In this document: positions 15,960-24,965 of the stretch, piece after piece
How the letters are laid out: each line of letters starts with the position of its first letter
Numbering within the stretch: position 1 is the first letter of the stretch
NCBI RefSeq assembly: GCF_001499735.1
Contig: NZ_LN848257.1
Span: forward strand, 1,165,598-1,209,836
Direction: 5' to 3'
DNA length: 44,239 nt
From: Thiocapsa sp. KS1
GTDB lineage: Bacteria > Pseudomonadota > Gammaproteobacteria > Chromatiales > Chromatiaceae
Made by a program: the position numbers and the translations under genes
The notes under the pieces: generated by a model
What the model was told of the DNA's origin: nothing
The model's input: the letters and a program-made list of their open reading frames with translations, nothing else
The model's database searches: none

Positions 15960-18605
15960 ATGATCGAGGGATTTCTCTCGCCCGGCGGTGGCCCCCCTCC
16001 CTGGCCAAGACCGGATCAGAAGCTCTGGCGTGAGGTCGCGGGAATTCTCCGCGAAGATCCCGAGCAGTATTGCACCCTGCTCCATGCCATCAACGCCCCG
16101 GCCAGTCTTCAGTGCCTGAAGCACGTCCTGCGCAACGTGCGACCCTGGTTGATCGTGCTCGCCGATGTGGGGTTCCTCTCGTCCCCGCGGCTCCACGTCT
16201 GGACAGAGACACTGGCACGTGTGGAGCACCGGCTGCACACTGAACAGATTCTGGGCAGCCTACGCACGCCGGTCGCAGCGATGATCAATCGACGCTCGAT
16301 CATCAATCTCTGCGAATCTCACCCCGTTTACGCGGCGTTTGCGGTGCTGGCGCGCGATACCGACAGCCGCGCTGGACTTGACCGGCTCATCGCGCTTGCG
16401 TGGGGTCCAATTCACTCCAGATACGATGAGTGGACGCCGGACAAACGAGCGGAGATCTTTCGCTCCCTGCGAGCCATGTACGACGAGAGGGGGCCTCGTC
16501 CGGCTCTAGGTACGGAGGGCGCGATAAGCGTCTGGACCGCCATCGAGCAGCTCCGAAAAGCTCAGGGCTATGCCGGCGAGAACGCCTCAAACCACCTGGA
16601 GCGTGTCATTGAGCTCTTGGAAGACGAGCCCCCGCTGGAGTCCGGGAACCGATCCGGCGGAGGAGGACGCGGCCGGGCGGGCGCGGAAGGATTCGTCCGA
16701 GGCACGACCCGCCTGGTCAATCGATTAGTCTATTCCGAGCCCCAATGTGATCCGCAACAGCCCGAGAATGAAGAAAGCCCCGTCCTGCATTATCGCGTCG
16801 AGGTGCGCACCCGTCGCGGCGTCGAAAGCGAGTTGCAGACCGAGCCGACTGGTTTGGCACCCGAGGACCTCGGAGAGTCTCGGGTGGTGGCCGAGTGCCC
16901 CGCCGACCCGGGCCTTACCCTCCGCCAGCGGCTCGATCGGATGCGCAAGCGCGTGTTGGCCAAGGGCATCGCCGCGGATATCGCCATACGCGCCCAGCCA
17001 CTGGAATCACGTTGGGAGCTCCTCACACCCGCGGAGCTTGGCCTCTTCTTTGTCGAGGTCGATGCGCTGATCGGCGAGCCCGTCGACAGGAGCCCCGCGG
17101 TCAAGACCGACGCCGATGCGAAGAAAAATCTGGCCTTGTTGCTGATCAGCATGCTCGGACGCGGACTTGACCGGACACGCGTGCAAGCCTGTCGCATCGG
17201 TCGGCGCGATGTCCATGTCGGGTGTGCGACCCAAACGGACCGGTTGCTGCTGGTCGGCGCGGATCCTGCCCGGGCAGAGTGGTACTGGCATCTTCCCGGC
17301 CGAGTCGTCGCAGGGGGTTCCGTATTCAACACGGAGCTGGTACTCCCGACCCGCGACGACCTCTTGGTCAGGGTGCCCGCCCCTTTCGCCAACCTCTACC
17401 GCCGCGTTCTCGGGGACTGGCTCGACGCCGGCGGCCCGAAGACCTTCCTCATCGGCAATCCTCGCACCATCGATACGTTGGTCGAAACGTGGTGCAAGAA
17501 GGTCAATCGGCGCCGCGGCACACGCCTTTCGCTCTCTCGCATTGCCCATTACCTCCCTTGGCAAGCGAGATGTCAGGAGCAGCTTGACCCCGTCATGGCC
17601 GCCTACATCCGTGGTGTCGCCGACGTCAACGCGGCCACCCAGGCATACTATCGCGCGCTCGACCCGCGGCGGATCTGCGCGGCCTACAACGCCCTTTGGA
17701 ACTCGGTGGTTGCTCGGACCATCGCAGAGTTGGACCAAGCTCCTCCCGACTGGCTGGCCATTGACCGGTCGACGGACGAGTCGGAGCCTATCCAAGGGGA
17801 GGCGATCAAGGGGGACGTACCCCGCATCGGCTCGAGGAAGGTGCCCGCCCTGATAGCCGTCCAGGCAATCGCTTCGAACCTCGTCGACAATCTTCACCGC
17901 GCAGACGATGAGACGCGAGCCCCATGGGCGCGCACGATCGCCTATCACAACGCCTACGCCCTCTACTGCCTCCACTTTTTACTGTGGGGCAGCGGCGCGC
18001 GATCGGCCCACGACCCCTTGCCGGATCTGCGGTTCCTGCATCCCCCGACCGGGTTGCTGATGATCGGCGACAAGTCCCGAGCCGGTGAGTACAGCACGCG
18101 CTTGGCATGGATCGGTCCCGACCTCGTCCGACAGATCGACGACTACACGAAGCACCTCGATGCCTTGGCGCGGCGGCTCCTGACGTATCGACCCGAGATC
18201 TACGAGCGTCACCGGACCACCCTGACGAGCTGGCGGGGCAGCGCTGCTCCGGGGCAACCCAAAGGAGGATTGCTCGCTCTGTTCTTCGAGCTCGACGACG
18301 GTGACCTCCTGCAGCTCACCCCGCAGCTCGCCACGGAGGTGCGCTTGCCCGAGCATCTGCGGCTGCCCCCGAACTGCAACCGACATTACTTGGCAACGTA
18401 CCTGTGGGAACGCCGCTGCCCCCATGACCTGATCGATGCTCAACTCGGGCACTGGCAGCAGGGTCGCGAACCATGGGGGCGTTCGTCCACCTTGGCGCCG
18501 AAGCAGTTCGCTCGCGCGATCGGTCGATATCTCGAGCCCATGACCCGAGAGATGGGATTCCTGCCCCGCTCGAGCGCGCTGGTACTGACGGAGCGCGAGG
18601 GATGA
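15960..18605 (+). CDS. Large degenerate tyrosine-recombinase-like protein
   Basis: This 881-aa protein has a C-terminal region resembling the catalytic fold of tyrosine recombinases: Arg681 in SGARSAHD, Lys705, NRHYLATYLWE (Arg808) and DAQLGHW (His831). The first His of the usual HxxRH box is Asn805, and no Tyr follows at the usual distance after LGH, so the nucleophile seems lost. The first ~400 residues have no motif I know. A glycine-rich linker (SGGGGRGRAG) sits near residue 235. It probably acts as a non-catalytic or architectural partner of the next gene, which it overlaps by 4 bp (ATGA). Its length is well beyond the ~300-400 aa of ordinary integrases. Confidence 0.65.
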   Translation: MIEGFLSPGGGPPPWPRPDQKLWREVAGILREDPEQYCTLLHAINAPASLQCLKHVLRNVRPWLIVLADVGFLSSPRLHVWTETLARVEHRLHTEQILGSLRTPVAAMINRRSIINLCESHPVYAAFAVLARDTDSRAGLDRLIALAWGPIHSRYDEWTPDKRAEIFRSLRAMYDERGPRPALGTEGAISVWTAIEQLRKAQGYAGENASNHLERVIELLEDEPPLESGNRSGGGGRGRAGAEGFVRGTTRLVNRLVYSEPQCDPQQPENEESPVLHYRVEVRTRRGVESELQTEPTGLAPEDLGESRVVAECPADPGLTLRQRLDRMRKRVLAKGIAADIAIRAQPLESRWELLTPAELGLFFVEVDALIGEPVDRSPAVKTDADAKKNLALLLISMLGRGLDRTRVQACRIGRRDVHVGCATQTDRLLLVGADPARAEWYWHLPGRVVAGGSVFNTELVLPTRDDLLVRVPAPFANLYRRVLGDWLDAGGPKTFLIGNPRTIDTLVETWCKKVNRRRGTRLSLSRIAHYLPWQARCQEQLDPVMAAYIRGVADVNAATQAYYRALDPRRICAAYNALWNSVVARTIAELDQAPPDWLAIDRSTDESEPIQGEAIKGDVPRIGSRKVPALIAVQAIASNLVDNLHRADDETRAPWARTIAYHNAYALYCLHFLLWGSGARSAHDPLPDLRFLHPPTGLLMIGDKSRAGEYSTRLAWIGPDLVRQIDDYTKHLDALARRLLTYRPEIYERHRTTLTSWRGSAAPGQPKGGLLALFFELDDGDLLQLTPQLATEVRLPEHLRLPPNCNRHYLATYLWERRCPHDLIDAQLGHWQQGREPWGRSSTLAPKQFARAIGRYLEPMTREMGFLPRSSALVLTEREG

Positions 18606-21600
18606 GCGCACCGGCACCCACACCGGAAACCCCTGAATCGCGCGTGCCACAGCAATGGGAGCTGGCGCTGGACTACTACCGAGAGCGCCTCGCCGTAAGG
18701 AAGGCAACAGCGGAGGACGCCCGCCTGGTCGCTCTGCTGCGCATCCTCTATCAGGGAAACACCGGAGGGAGCTTTCGGGATAACCCCCTTGCTAAGCGCT
18801 CGCGGGTCGCGAAGGTGTTGAAACAGGTGGGCATGATCATCGGGCACGACCAGGAACGCTTGCACGATCTGCTTCTGCGAATCGTCGATGAAGGTGTTCA
18901 GCGCTTCGCTTGGAAGCTCCCGGACCAGATCCCGGATATGGTTCAGCTGCCACGGGAACCACCGGTGTTGCCCAGTCCGGAAATGGTCTGCATCCAATCC
19001 GCCGAGGGGCTTCTGCAGGCGCTTAGACTGCAGATCGCGGATCTCGCAGAATTGCCACCCGGCGCCCGGCTTGGTCAGATCCTTCTCGCGGCAATCCTGG
19101 AGGGCGGACTCCTGCGTCGAGACCTTCAGAAGGGCTTTACCCGGATTACACGGACGGACCTCAGCGTCACGCGAGTCGGTAGCTGGCTCACCGTTCCCGC
19201 AATCAAAAGCGCGCGGCAGACCGGTCCGGACGGTCTCGAAACAGACTCTCACGTCCTCTGGCAAGTCCGTCCACTAACCGAGCTCCTCCTACTACGACTC
19301 TGGGCAAGTCACCCGGAAGCTCGCTTCACCGGATCCGATCCATGGGCAGTCCTGCGGCAGTACTTCAAGGCTGCGAACTTTGATCGGGATATCACGCCCA
19401 CATCTATCGGCGCTCTCAACCGGTGGGCGCGTGCGCTCCACGCAATCCAGGTTCCGCCTCTGCTGCGCGACACCATGACCGGACGACTGGTGACGACCGG
19501 CGTGCCGGCCGCCGTCCATCGACGCATCTGGACCGGGCGCTGCGCGCGCGCAGAAGACGACTCGCTTGTTCCCCGCATCCCTGCATACGAGGCATGCCCA
19601 CCGCCGCCCGAACGCAGTCACGCTCAGCTCGGTCGCGAGAAAAAGCTCCTGAAAAGCATTCTCGGCATGATGCCTGAGAAGACCGAGAGCCCACCCGTGA
19701 TCCGCAAACGCATTGAGCGCACGCTCCGCGCCCAAACGGCGGATTTGAGCCCGGTGGGATGGTTGGTCGGCCAGTGGCTACTCCAGATGCTGCAAAGAGC
19801 CTCGAGCACGCTGCGGATCTCCAGCATCAAGCGCTACTACGGCCCGGTATATCGTTACGTCGTGCCGGCTTTTCACGGCTGCGACTACCCGGCGCTGAGT
19901 GGCGACGACTGGCTGACGCGTCTGCAAGCGGCCGTTGATTCTTCCAACGACTCCATGGCGCCGTTGACGATCCTGCTGTTCTGCGAGTTCACTCTGGCCC
20001 AGCCGACGATCCCGCGGTTCGACCCGCTTGAGCTCGAAGGCATCGAGCGAGCCTCCAGGGTGAGCCCGAACCTGGTCTCAGTCGCAGACTTCGAGAACGC
20101 AGCCGAGCAGATACGATGCGAGACCCCACGCGAGACAACGATGGCACGCCTGGCAGCGGCCCTCGGCTTCTATGGCGGGCTGCGCCGGGGCGAGGTGACG
20201 CACATTCAACTCGGTGACCTCAGCGGGACCAACGATCTCTGGCTGCTGGTGCGCAGCAACCGCCACTATCGCGTCAAGCGCTTCGCCAGCCAGCGAAAAC
20301 TTCCCCTCGGTGTGCTGCTGCCGACACATTGGCTCCGGGAGCTCAAACGCTGGCGCGAACAGCGACGATCCGAGTCGCGTCGAGAGGGAACCAACGAGCT
20401 TCTGCTTTGCCTAGTGGGGAGCGGCAGCTCGCCCCTTAAGCCCTCGCTCATAATCGACCCCATCCGAGACGCTTTGCGCACTGTGACTCAGGATCGCGGA
20501 TTGGTCTTCCAACACCTACGTCACAGCTTCGCAAACTGGACCCTACTGCGCCTGCTCGCCCCGGAGATCGACCTTGACCGTCTCTCCACGGGGATGGCAG
20601 CACTGCAACCCCCCTGGTTCGACACCGAGCATTGCCGCGCCCTGCGGGCGGCAGTGTTGTCCATCGGGTGCGACGATCTACCCGCCCGCCACGCCGGATA
20701 CGCCCTCTCGCGACTTCTGGGACACACCGATGTCGCCACCACCCTGCACCACTACGTTCACCTGGCGGATCTACTGGTCTATCGATATCAGACAATAGAC
20801 GGGACTCTAAACTGCCCCCGAGACTCGCTACGCTCCCTTCTCGGTCTGCAGGACGCCCATGCGCCTTTCGGCAACACCTACCATCGCTGGTACCGTCTCG
20901 AGCGCAAGCTCCAATGTCCGCTGGGAGGCGGTTTCCTCATCGAACCGACACTGGAATGGGCGCGTCGAGAAACGTTGGGCTTCGAGGTGACCGGGAGCGA
21001 CCGACGCCCTCCCGAATCGGTTTTGCCCGTGGCGAGCATCGCCGCCAAAACGATAAGGTCGACACGTCTGGAAGACATCCCGGCGGTTCTCGGCGCTCTC
21101 TTCACACGCCGGCTGACCATCGCAACCACAGCGCGAAATCTCGACCTGAGCATCGAATCCGTCGCCGGCATCAAGGAGGCTGCGCAAGAACTGGCGAATC
21201 TGCGCACGAAGGGCGGACACCACCCGCGCTTTCGCATACCGCCGACGCTGCCGAGCAGCGTGGCAGACGGCGAGCACTACGAGGAAATCCTGGCGTACAT
21301 CGAGCGGGTTGGCTTGGACGTCGGTGCGGCCACGCGAGCCATCGATCTTCTCAAACGAGCCGATCCCCATCGCGGCCATCGGGTGATCTTGTACGACCCA
21401 GAGGATGCCCGAGCGTTTGCGCTCATGCTGGAATCCTTGGGAATCGCGCGTCGTGCCCTGCGCGTGAACCTTTACATCGCCCCGGCTGAACAGGAAGAGG
21501 CCATGCGCTTTTGGATGGGCATCCTCGAGATGCCGGCCGAGCAATTTCGATTCAGCTCGAACAAGCTTCCATCCGTGGGCACGGAATTCGGACAGATCGC

Positions 21601-22303
21601 CCTGGACGCGACGAGCCAACGCGAGACGAGCCGCTTTCGCAGTCTGGACCAGGGTACGCCCCGACGCGACTACGATCCACACAAGGCTAAACGTGCCCTG
21701 GCGCTGCTCCCCAACGCGCGCCTGACGGACCATTGGGAATGGACCTTTTCCGACGCCGAGGATGCCGTCTGTCTCTCCAAGCTGCTCGGTTGGTTGGGGC
21801 TGCCGGAGATATCCAGGGCTCCGAGTGGGGGCGGCTTCCTGGTGCGGATGCCGCGGCATCGCTCGGACCAGATGACTCCGGAGCAACTCAAGCTTGGACT
21901 AACCGCCCTCGCCGGCGCACGCCCCCATCATGACTTACGTGTGGTGTCCCGAGACATGGAAAGCGTGATGGCCGTCATCGCCCTCATGCGCGCTTGGGGC
22001 CTGGGACCCGATCGGCTGCGCCTCGAGCAAACCGGCCGGTGGTCTGAACAGGGGCCGCCCTTCACAGACAAGGCCCTCGCAAGAACCACCGGCATCCACC
22101 CCGACCACATCGCCACGAAACCGAGAAAAGGCCGGCCCTGGCACCTCAGCCTTACGGTGCGCGTCAACCGCGGGCGGGAAAAGATCAAATCCTATGGGCT
22201 GACCTATGCGTTGATCATCCTCTTCATCTACTTAAAGGGCGTCTTGCCCAACCAAGAGCTGCCGGGCCCTTATCTCGACCGCACGCCTCTTGAAGAGATG
22301 TGA
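18602..22303 (+). CDS. Giant tyrosine recombinase with unknown C-terminal domain
   Basis: This 1233-aa protein carries a full tyrosine-recombinase set in its middle: GLRRGE (Arg528/529), a basic segment RVKRF, HLRHSF (His638, Arg640), RLLGHTDVATTLHHY (His708) and Tyr718 as nucleophile. About 500 residues precede the core, and about 480 unassigned residues follow it, ending in a hydrophobic stretch (YALIILFIYLKGV). The ATG at 18602 is chosen because it overlaps the previous stop codon. An open frame extends further upstream without such support. It is the probable catalytic member of the trio and would cut and rejoin DNA at element ends. Its stop codon directly abuts that of the convergent HD gene, with no base between. 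Confidence 0.75.
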   Translation: MSAPAPTPETPESRVPQQWELALDYYRERLAVRKATAEDARLVALLRILYQGNTGGSFRDNPLAKRSRVAKVLKQVGMIIGHDQERLHDLLLRIVDEGVQRFAWKLPDQIPDMVQLPREPPVLPSPEMVCIQSAEGLLQALRLQIADLAELPPGARLGQILLAAILEGGLLRRDLQKGFTRITRTDLSVTRVGSWLTVPAIKSARQTGPDGLETDSHVLWQVRPLTELLLLRLWASHPEARFTGSDPWAVLRQYFKAANFDRDITPTSIGALNRWARALHAIQVPPLLRDTMTGRLVTTGVPAAVHRRIWTGRCARAEDDSLVPRIPAYEACPPPPERSHAQLGREKKLLKSILGMMPEKTESPPVIRKRIERTLRAQTADLSPVGWLVGQWLLQMLQRASSTLRISSIKRYYGPVYRYVVPAFHGCDYPALSGDDWLTRLQAAVDSSNDSMAPLTILLFCEFTLAQPTIPRFDPLELEGIERASRVSPNLVSVADFENAAEQIRCETPRETTMARLAAALGFYGGLRRGEVTHIQLGDLSGTNDLWLLVRSNRHYRVKRFASQRKLPLGVLLPTHWLRELKRWREQRRSESRREGTNELLLCLVGSGSSPLKPSLIIDPIRDALRTVTQDRGLVFQHLRHSFANWTLLRLLAPEIDLDRLSTGMAALQPPWFDTEHCRALRAAVLSIGCDDLPARHAGYALSRLLGHTDVATTLHHYVHLADLLVYRYQTIDGTLNCPRDSLRSLLGLQDAHAPFGNTYHRWYRLERKLQCPLGGGFLIEPTLEWARRETLGFEVTGSDRRPPESVLPVASIAAKTIRSTRLEDIPAVLGALFTRRLTIATTARNLDLSIESVAGIKEAAQELANLRTKGGHHPRFRIPPTLPSSVADGEHYEEILAYIERVGLDVGAATRAIDLLKRADPHRGHRVILYDPEDARAFALMLESLGIARRALRVNLYIAPAEQEEAMRFWMGILEMPAEQFRFSSNKLPSVGTEFGQIALDATSQRETSRFRSLDQGTPRRDYDPHKAKRALALLPNARLTDHWEWTFSDAEDAVCLSKLLGWLGLPEISRAPSGGGFLVRMPRHRSDQMTPEQLKLGLTALAGARPHHDLRVVSRDMESVMAVIALMRAWGLGPDRLRLEQTGRWSEQGPPFTDKALARTTGIHPDHIATKPRKGRPWHLSLTVRVNRGREKIKSYGLTYALIILFIYLKGVLPNQELPGPYLDRTPLEEM

Positions 22304-23137
22304 TTACAAATCCGACGGGGCGCCGACAACCTCCGGACGGGACATCTCTTCACCGAGATCGAACCGCGCACTCAAACGGTCGGCGGTGCGGACCAGCTCG
22401 ATCAACGCGTCCGGCGGCAATCGCGTCTCGGGGCCGGATCTCCAGGTGAGCAGTAGCCGGAGACGTCTGCCTCCAATTGGCCAATCGCGATCCAGGCGAG
22501 CCAGATGGACGGCGAGGATCTCCAGCGTCAATGCCTCATGCTCCAACGCATCGCCAAGCGGAGTCCGCCTTCCTTCATTCGTGTACGTGCGGGTCTTTCC
22601 GATGTCATGCAGTAAGGCCGCCGCCACGACCAATGCTTTGTCCTCGGCCGATAACGACTCGCGGAAGACCCGCCATGCCACTTCCACGGAGTGGACCAGG
22701 AGTCCGCCGGGAAAGGCATGGTGATGGGCAATACTCGCAGGACGGTCGGTGAACGCCGGCCCGATCGCCGGATCACTGAAGACGGCGTTCAGGAAACTCC
22801 GTAAGGGCGCGTGGCCGATCCAGCAAAGCATCAGGCGGATGCGCACCCGAGCCCAGGCGACGCGCGGTGCCGGGTCCTCGGACTCGATCTCGCGGCAGAG
22901 GATCTCGGTCCGGCCGTCGCGGCGACGCACGTCCCCCCGCAGACAGATGCGCTCACCCTGTCGCAATCGCCGGTAGCCACGACATCCATGTGGAAATGCG
23001 TAAGCGTTGATGATCGAGCCTCCATCCGTTAGGCCGAGCCGGAGGAAGTGCCCTCCCTGGCGAGAGCGACCCTCATGAACGCCGGTCACATGAAATCGGC
23101 CGGCGATCTCCCCCGAAACGCGCATTAGGCGATCCAT
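22304..23137 (-). CDS. OB-fold plus HD-domain protein (YhaM-like or TraI_2-like)
   Basis: This 277-aa protein has an N-terminal nucleic-acid-binding OB-like region (~1-85) and an HD phosphohydrolase domain: HHHAFPGGLLVHS (138-150), ALLHDIGK (174-181, His177-Asp178) and His200 in LEHEALT. This arrangement matches YhaM-type 3'-5' exonucleases. The HHH...GGLL...H pattern also occurs in the TraI_2 region of MOBH relaxases on integrative elements. A GGAGGTGG ribosome site supports the ATG at 23137, giving a 13-bp overlap with the gene before. It is the last gene of the integrase operon, so a role in element DNA or RNA processing is plausible. Confidence 0.75.
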   Translation of the reverse strand: MDRLMRVSGEIAGRFHVTGVHEGRSRQGGHFLRLGLTDGGSIINAYAFPHGCRGYRRLRQGERICLRGDVRRRDGRTEILCREIESEDPAPRVAWARVRIRLMLCWIGHAPLRSFLNAVFSDPAIGPAFTDRPASIAHHHAFPGGLLVHSVEVAWRVFRESLSAEDKALVVAAALLHDIGKTRTYTNEGRRTPLGDALEHEALTLEILAVHLARLDRDWPIGGRRLRLLLTWRSGPETRLPPDALIELVRTADRLSARFDLGEEMSRPEVVGAPSDL

Positions 23138-23394
23138 CGTGATTCCACCTCCCAGCGGTGCAGAAACTGCTCCAACTCGTCGGTAAGGCAGGGCAAGGCA
23201 GCCTCGGCCAGCCGGGGATCGGGATCGGAAAGGCGCCGCCCGACCCAGGAGGCCAAAGCCTCGAGGTTGTCATGCTCGGTCCCGTTCCCCAGGACTGCGA
23301 TCAGCTCGCGACCGACCGGAATGCGGAAGGCCACTTGCAGGACACGGGCGATGCGCCGGATCTGGCGACGCTCCGGGTTATCGATGCCGTTCAT
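23125..23394 (-). CDS. Hypothetical 89-aa protein in integrase operon
   Basis: The protein begins MNGIDNPERRQIRRIARVLQ and is mostly helical and charged, with no motif I can assign. The ATG at 23394 overlaps the integrase stop codon (ATGA). The longer open frame upstream runs antiparallel through unrelated codons of the integrase and is not supported. Overlaps at both ends show it is translated with the integrase and the HD protein. It could be an adaptor or regulator. No function is claimed. Confidence 0.65.
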   Translation of the reverse strand: MNGIDNPERRQIRRIARVLQVAFRIPVGRELIAVLGNGTEHDNLEALASWVGRRLSDPDPRLAEAALPCLTDELEQFLHRWEVESRWIA

Positions 23395-24599
23395 GATGCT
23401 TCCTCCTGGTCTTGACCTTGTTGCCGGGTCAACTCCCCCCCGAGTCCGCGTGCCGCAAGCAACCGCTCCACCGCCGATCCGTCCTGGCGGGTTAGATTCG
23501 GCACATAGCGGGAGTAGACCCGAAACAACATCTGGGTGTTGGCATGGCCCATCTGCCGGGCGATCCACTCCGGGCTTTCTCCGCACGCGAGCCACAGAGT
23601 GGCCGCAGTGTGGCGCGTCTGGTATGGACGGCGGCGACGCAGCCCCAGCAGGTCCAGGGTCGGGAACCAGATGCGACGCATCACGTTGCGACGGTCGAGA
23701 GGCTTGCCCTCGCGGTTGCAGAAGACATAGTCCCCCTTACCGGTCAACTTCTGCTGACGCTCTAGCGCCGCCACCACGGGACTGCTGAGCTCGACATGCC
23801 GCACGGAGCCGGGATTCTTGGGTGTCTCCTCCCGCCCATTCACCCAGGTATCGGAGACCAGGATGACGCGCCGTTCCAAGTCCACGTAACGCCACTTGAG
23901 CCCGTCGATCTCCGCCGTCCGCAAGCCGGTGAAAAAACGCGTGATGTAGTAGTCGCGGTAATCCGGACGCACGGCGGCCAGGAAGCGCTCCAGTTCCTCG
24001 AGGGTGAACGGATCCACCTCGGTGCGCGGCACCTTGAGCGGCTTGATTCCCTGCCACGGATCGGTAAAGTGGAAACGGTCAGCCGCCTCTCTGAGGATCA
24101 TGCGCAATGGCGTCATGATGTGATTGATCCGATCGCTGGATAGAGGTTTCTTGCTCCGGGAGGTCACTTTGGCGAGAGATGCCCGGAACTTAAGAATGTC
24201 TGCCTTGGAGACGCGGTTGACGCCCAGCTTGCCGAAATGCGGGACCAGATGAGCCTTGAGCGTGATGCTCACATTCTCGGCGTAAGATGTCTTCCAGCCG
24301 ACCCGGCACTCGTCGAACCAATCCTCCGAGAACGTCTCGAAATCGGGCACGGCATCCGTCGGCACCGCCCCGCGGGCCATGGCGTCAAAACGGTCCGCCG
24401 TTGGGCTGTTGGGGAAGTAGCCGCGGTAGTTGAAGGTCCCGAGGGTAATCTCAGCCTCGATTTTCTCCAGCACCTGAGCCATCTTGCGGCGATTGGCTGC
24501 GGTGTCTTTCAACAGGGTCTGCTCCCGGCACCGCGTGCCCCGATACCGGAAGTCGAAGTAGAGGGTGCCCGACTGGGGACGCACACGTACACTACCCAC
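23391..24599 (-). CDS. int: Phage-type tyrosine integrase with Arm-binding N-terminus
   Basis: This 402-aa integrase has an N-terminal Arm DNA-binding domain (GSVRVRPQSGTLYFDFRYRG, DUF3596-like), a core-binding region, and a catalytic domain with Arg227 (TGLRTAEIDG), Lys261 (TPKNP), Arg329 (YQTRHTAATL), His352 (QMGHANTQM) and nucleophile Tyr362 (FRVYSRY). It would integrate and excise a phage, ICE or genomic island. I chose the GTG at 24599 because GGAGGGG lies 6 bp upstream and the resulting start is the usual one for this family. A TTG at 24620 would be longer. It overlaps the excisionase-like gene by 8 bp. No attachment-site duplication was found by eye. Confidence 0.95.
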   Translation of the reverse strand: MGSVRVRPQSGTLYFDFRYRGTRCREQTLLKDTAANRRKMAQVLEKIEAEITLGTFNYRGYFPNSPTADRFDAMARGAVPTDAVPDFETFSEDWFDECRVGWKTSYAENVSITLKAHLVPHFGKLGVNRVSKADILKFRASLAKVTSRSKKPLSSDRINHIMTPLRMILREAADRFHFTDPWQGIKPLKVPRTEVDPFTLEELERFLAAVRPDYRDYYITRFFTGLRTAEIDGLKWRYVDLERRVILVSDTWVNGREETPKNPGSVRHVELSSPVVAALERQQKLTGKGDYVFCNREGKPLDRRNVMRRIWFPTLDLLGLRRRRPYQTRHTAATLWLACGESPEWIARQMGHANTQMLFRVYSRYVPNLTRQDGSAVERLLAARGLGGELTRQQGQDQEEAS

Positions 24600-24825
24600 G
24601 GCACACCCCTCCGTTGGCAAGAGGGATGCCCGTGGAGCGAGCCGACTCCGGCCGGAACAACTCCTGCTCGATCGCCTCCCACACGAAGAGCAGCTTGCGA
24701 CGCCCGAAGGGCCGCAGATAGTGGACGCCCTCGACCAGAACCTCCGGCACCAGGCGTTCGCGGATGTAGCGCTCGTCGTACTGGATTCGATCGGCGAGCT
24801 GCTGGGTTGTGATGAACGTAGGCAT
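24592..24825 (-). CDS. Small excisionase/HTH-like protein
   Basis: This 77-aa protein begins MPTFITTQQLADRIQYDERYIRERLV, a helix-turn-helix of the MerR/excisionase kind, with FGRRKLLFVWEAIEQELF following, as in small recombination-direction factors encoded next to DUF3596 integrases. The ATG at 24825 (or the adjacent one at 24828) follows TTTAGGAG at suitable spacing. It would bend DNA at the attachment site to favour excision and may also repress its own promoter. It is the first gene of the leftward operon, diverging from the XRE regulator. Confidence 0.75.
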   Translation of the reverse strand: MPTFITTQQLADRIQYDERYIRERLVPEVLVEGVHYLRPFGRRKLLFVWEAIEQELFRPESARSTGIPLANGGVCRG

Positions 24826-24845
24826 CATATGACTCCTAAACGAGA

Positions 24846-24860
24846 TGAACGTAGCGTTCA
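24846..24860. promoter_or_regulatory. Inverted repeat TGAACG-TAG-CGTTCA
   Basis: Two 6-bp arms around TAG lie 20 bp upstream of the excisionase-like start, in the divergent intergenic region. This position suits an operator for the excisionase-like or the XRE protein. Confidence 0.4.
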
Positions 24861-24880
24861 CGCATCATTTTAGGCATCCT

Positions 24881-24909
24881 TTGAAGCCTGTCAACAGCTT
24901 TTGTAGAAT
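24881..24909 (+). promoter_or_regulatory. Sigma-70-type promoter for XRE-BREX operon
   Basis: TTGAAG (24881-24886) and TAGAAT (24904-24909) are separated by the optimal 17 bp, predicting a start near 24916, about 50 bp before the XRE gene. The XRE gene, brxE, brxA, brxB and brxC follow with gaps of 8 bp or overlaps, so this promoter may drive the whole first part of the BREX operon. Confidence 0.6.
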
Positions 24910-24965
24910 GTAAGCGACAAATATCGCGCGGGCACACTACCAGCCTTCGTTATCCGGGGACGACG

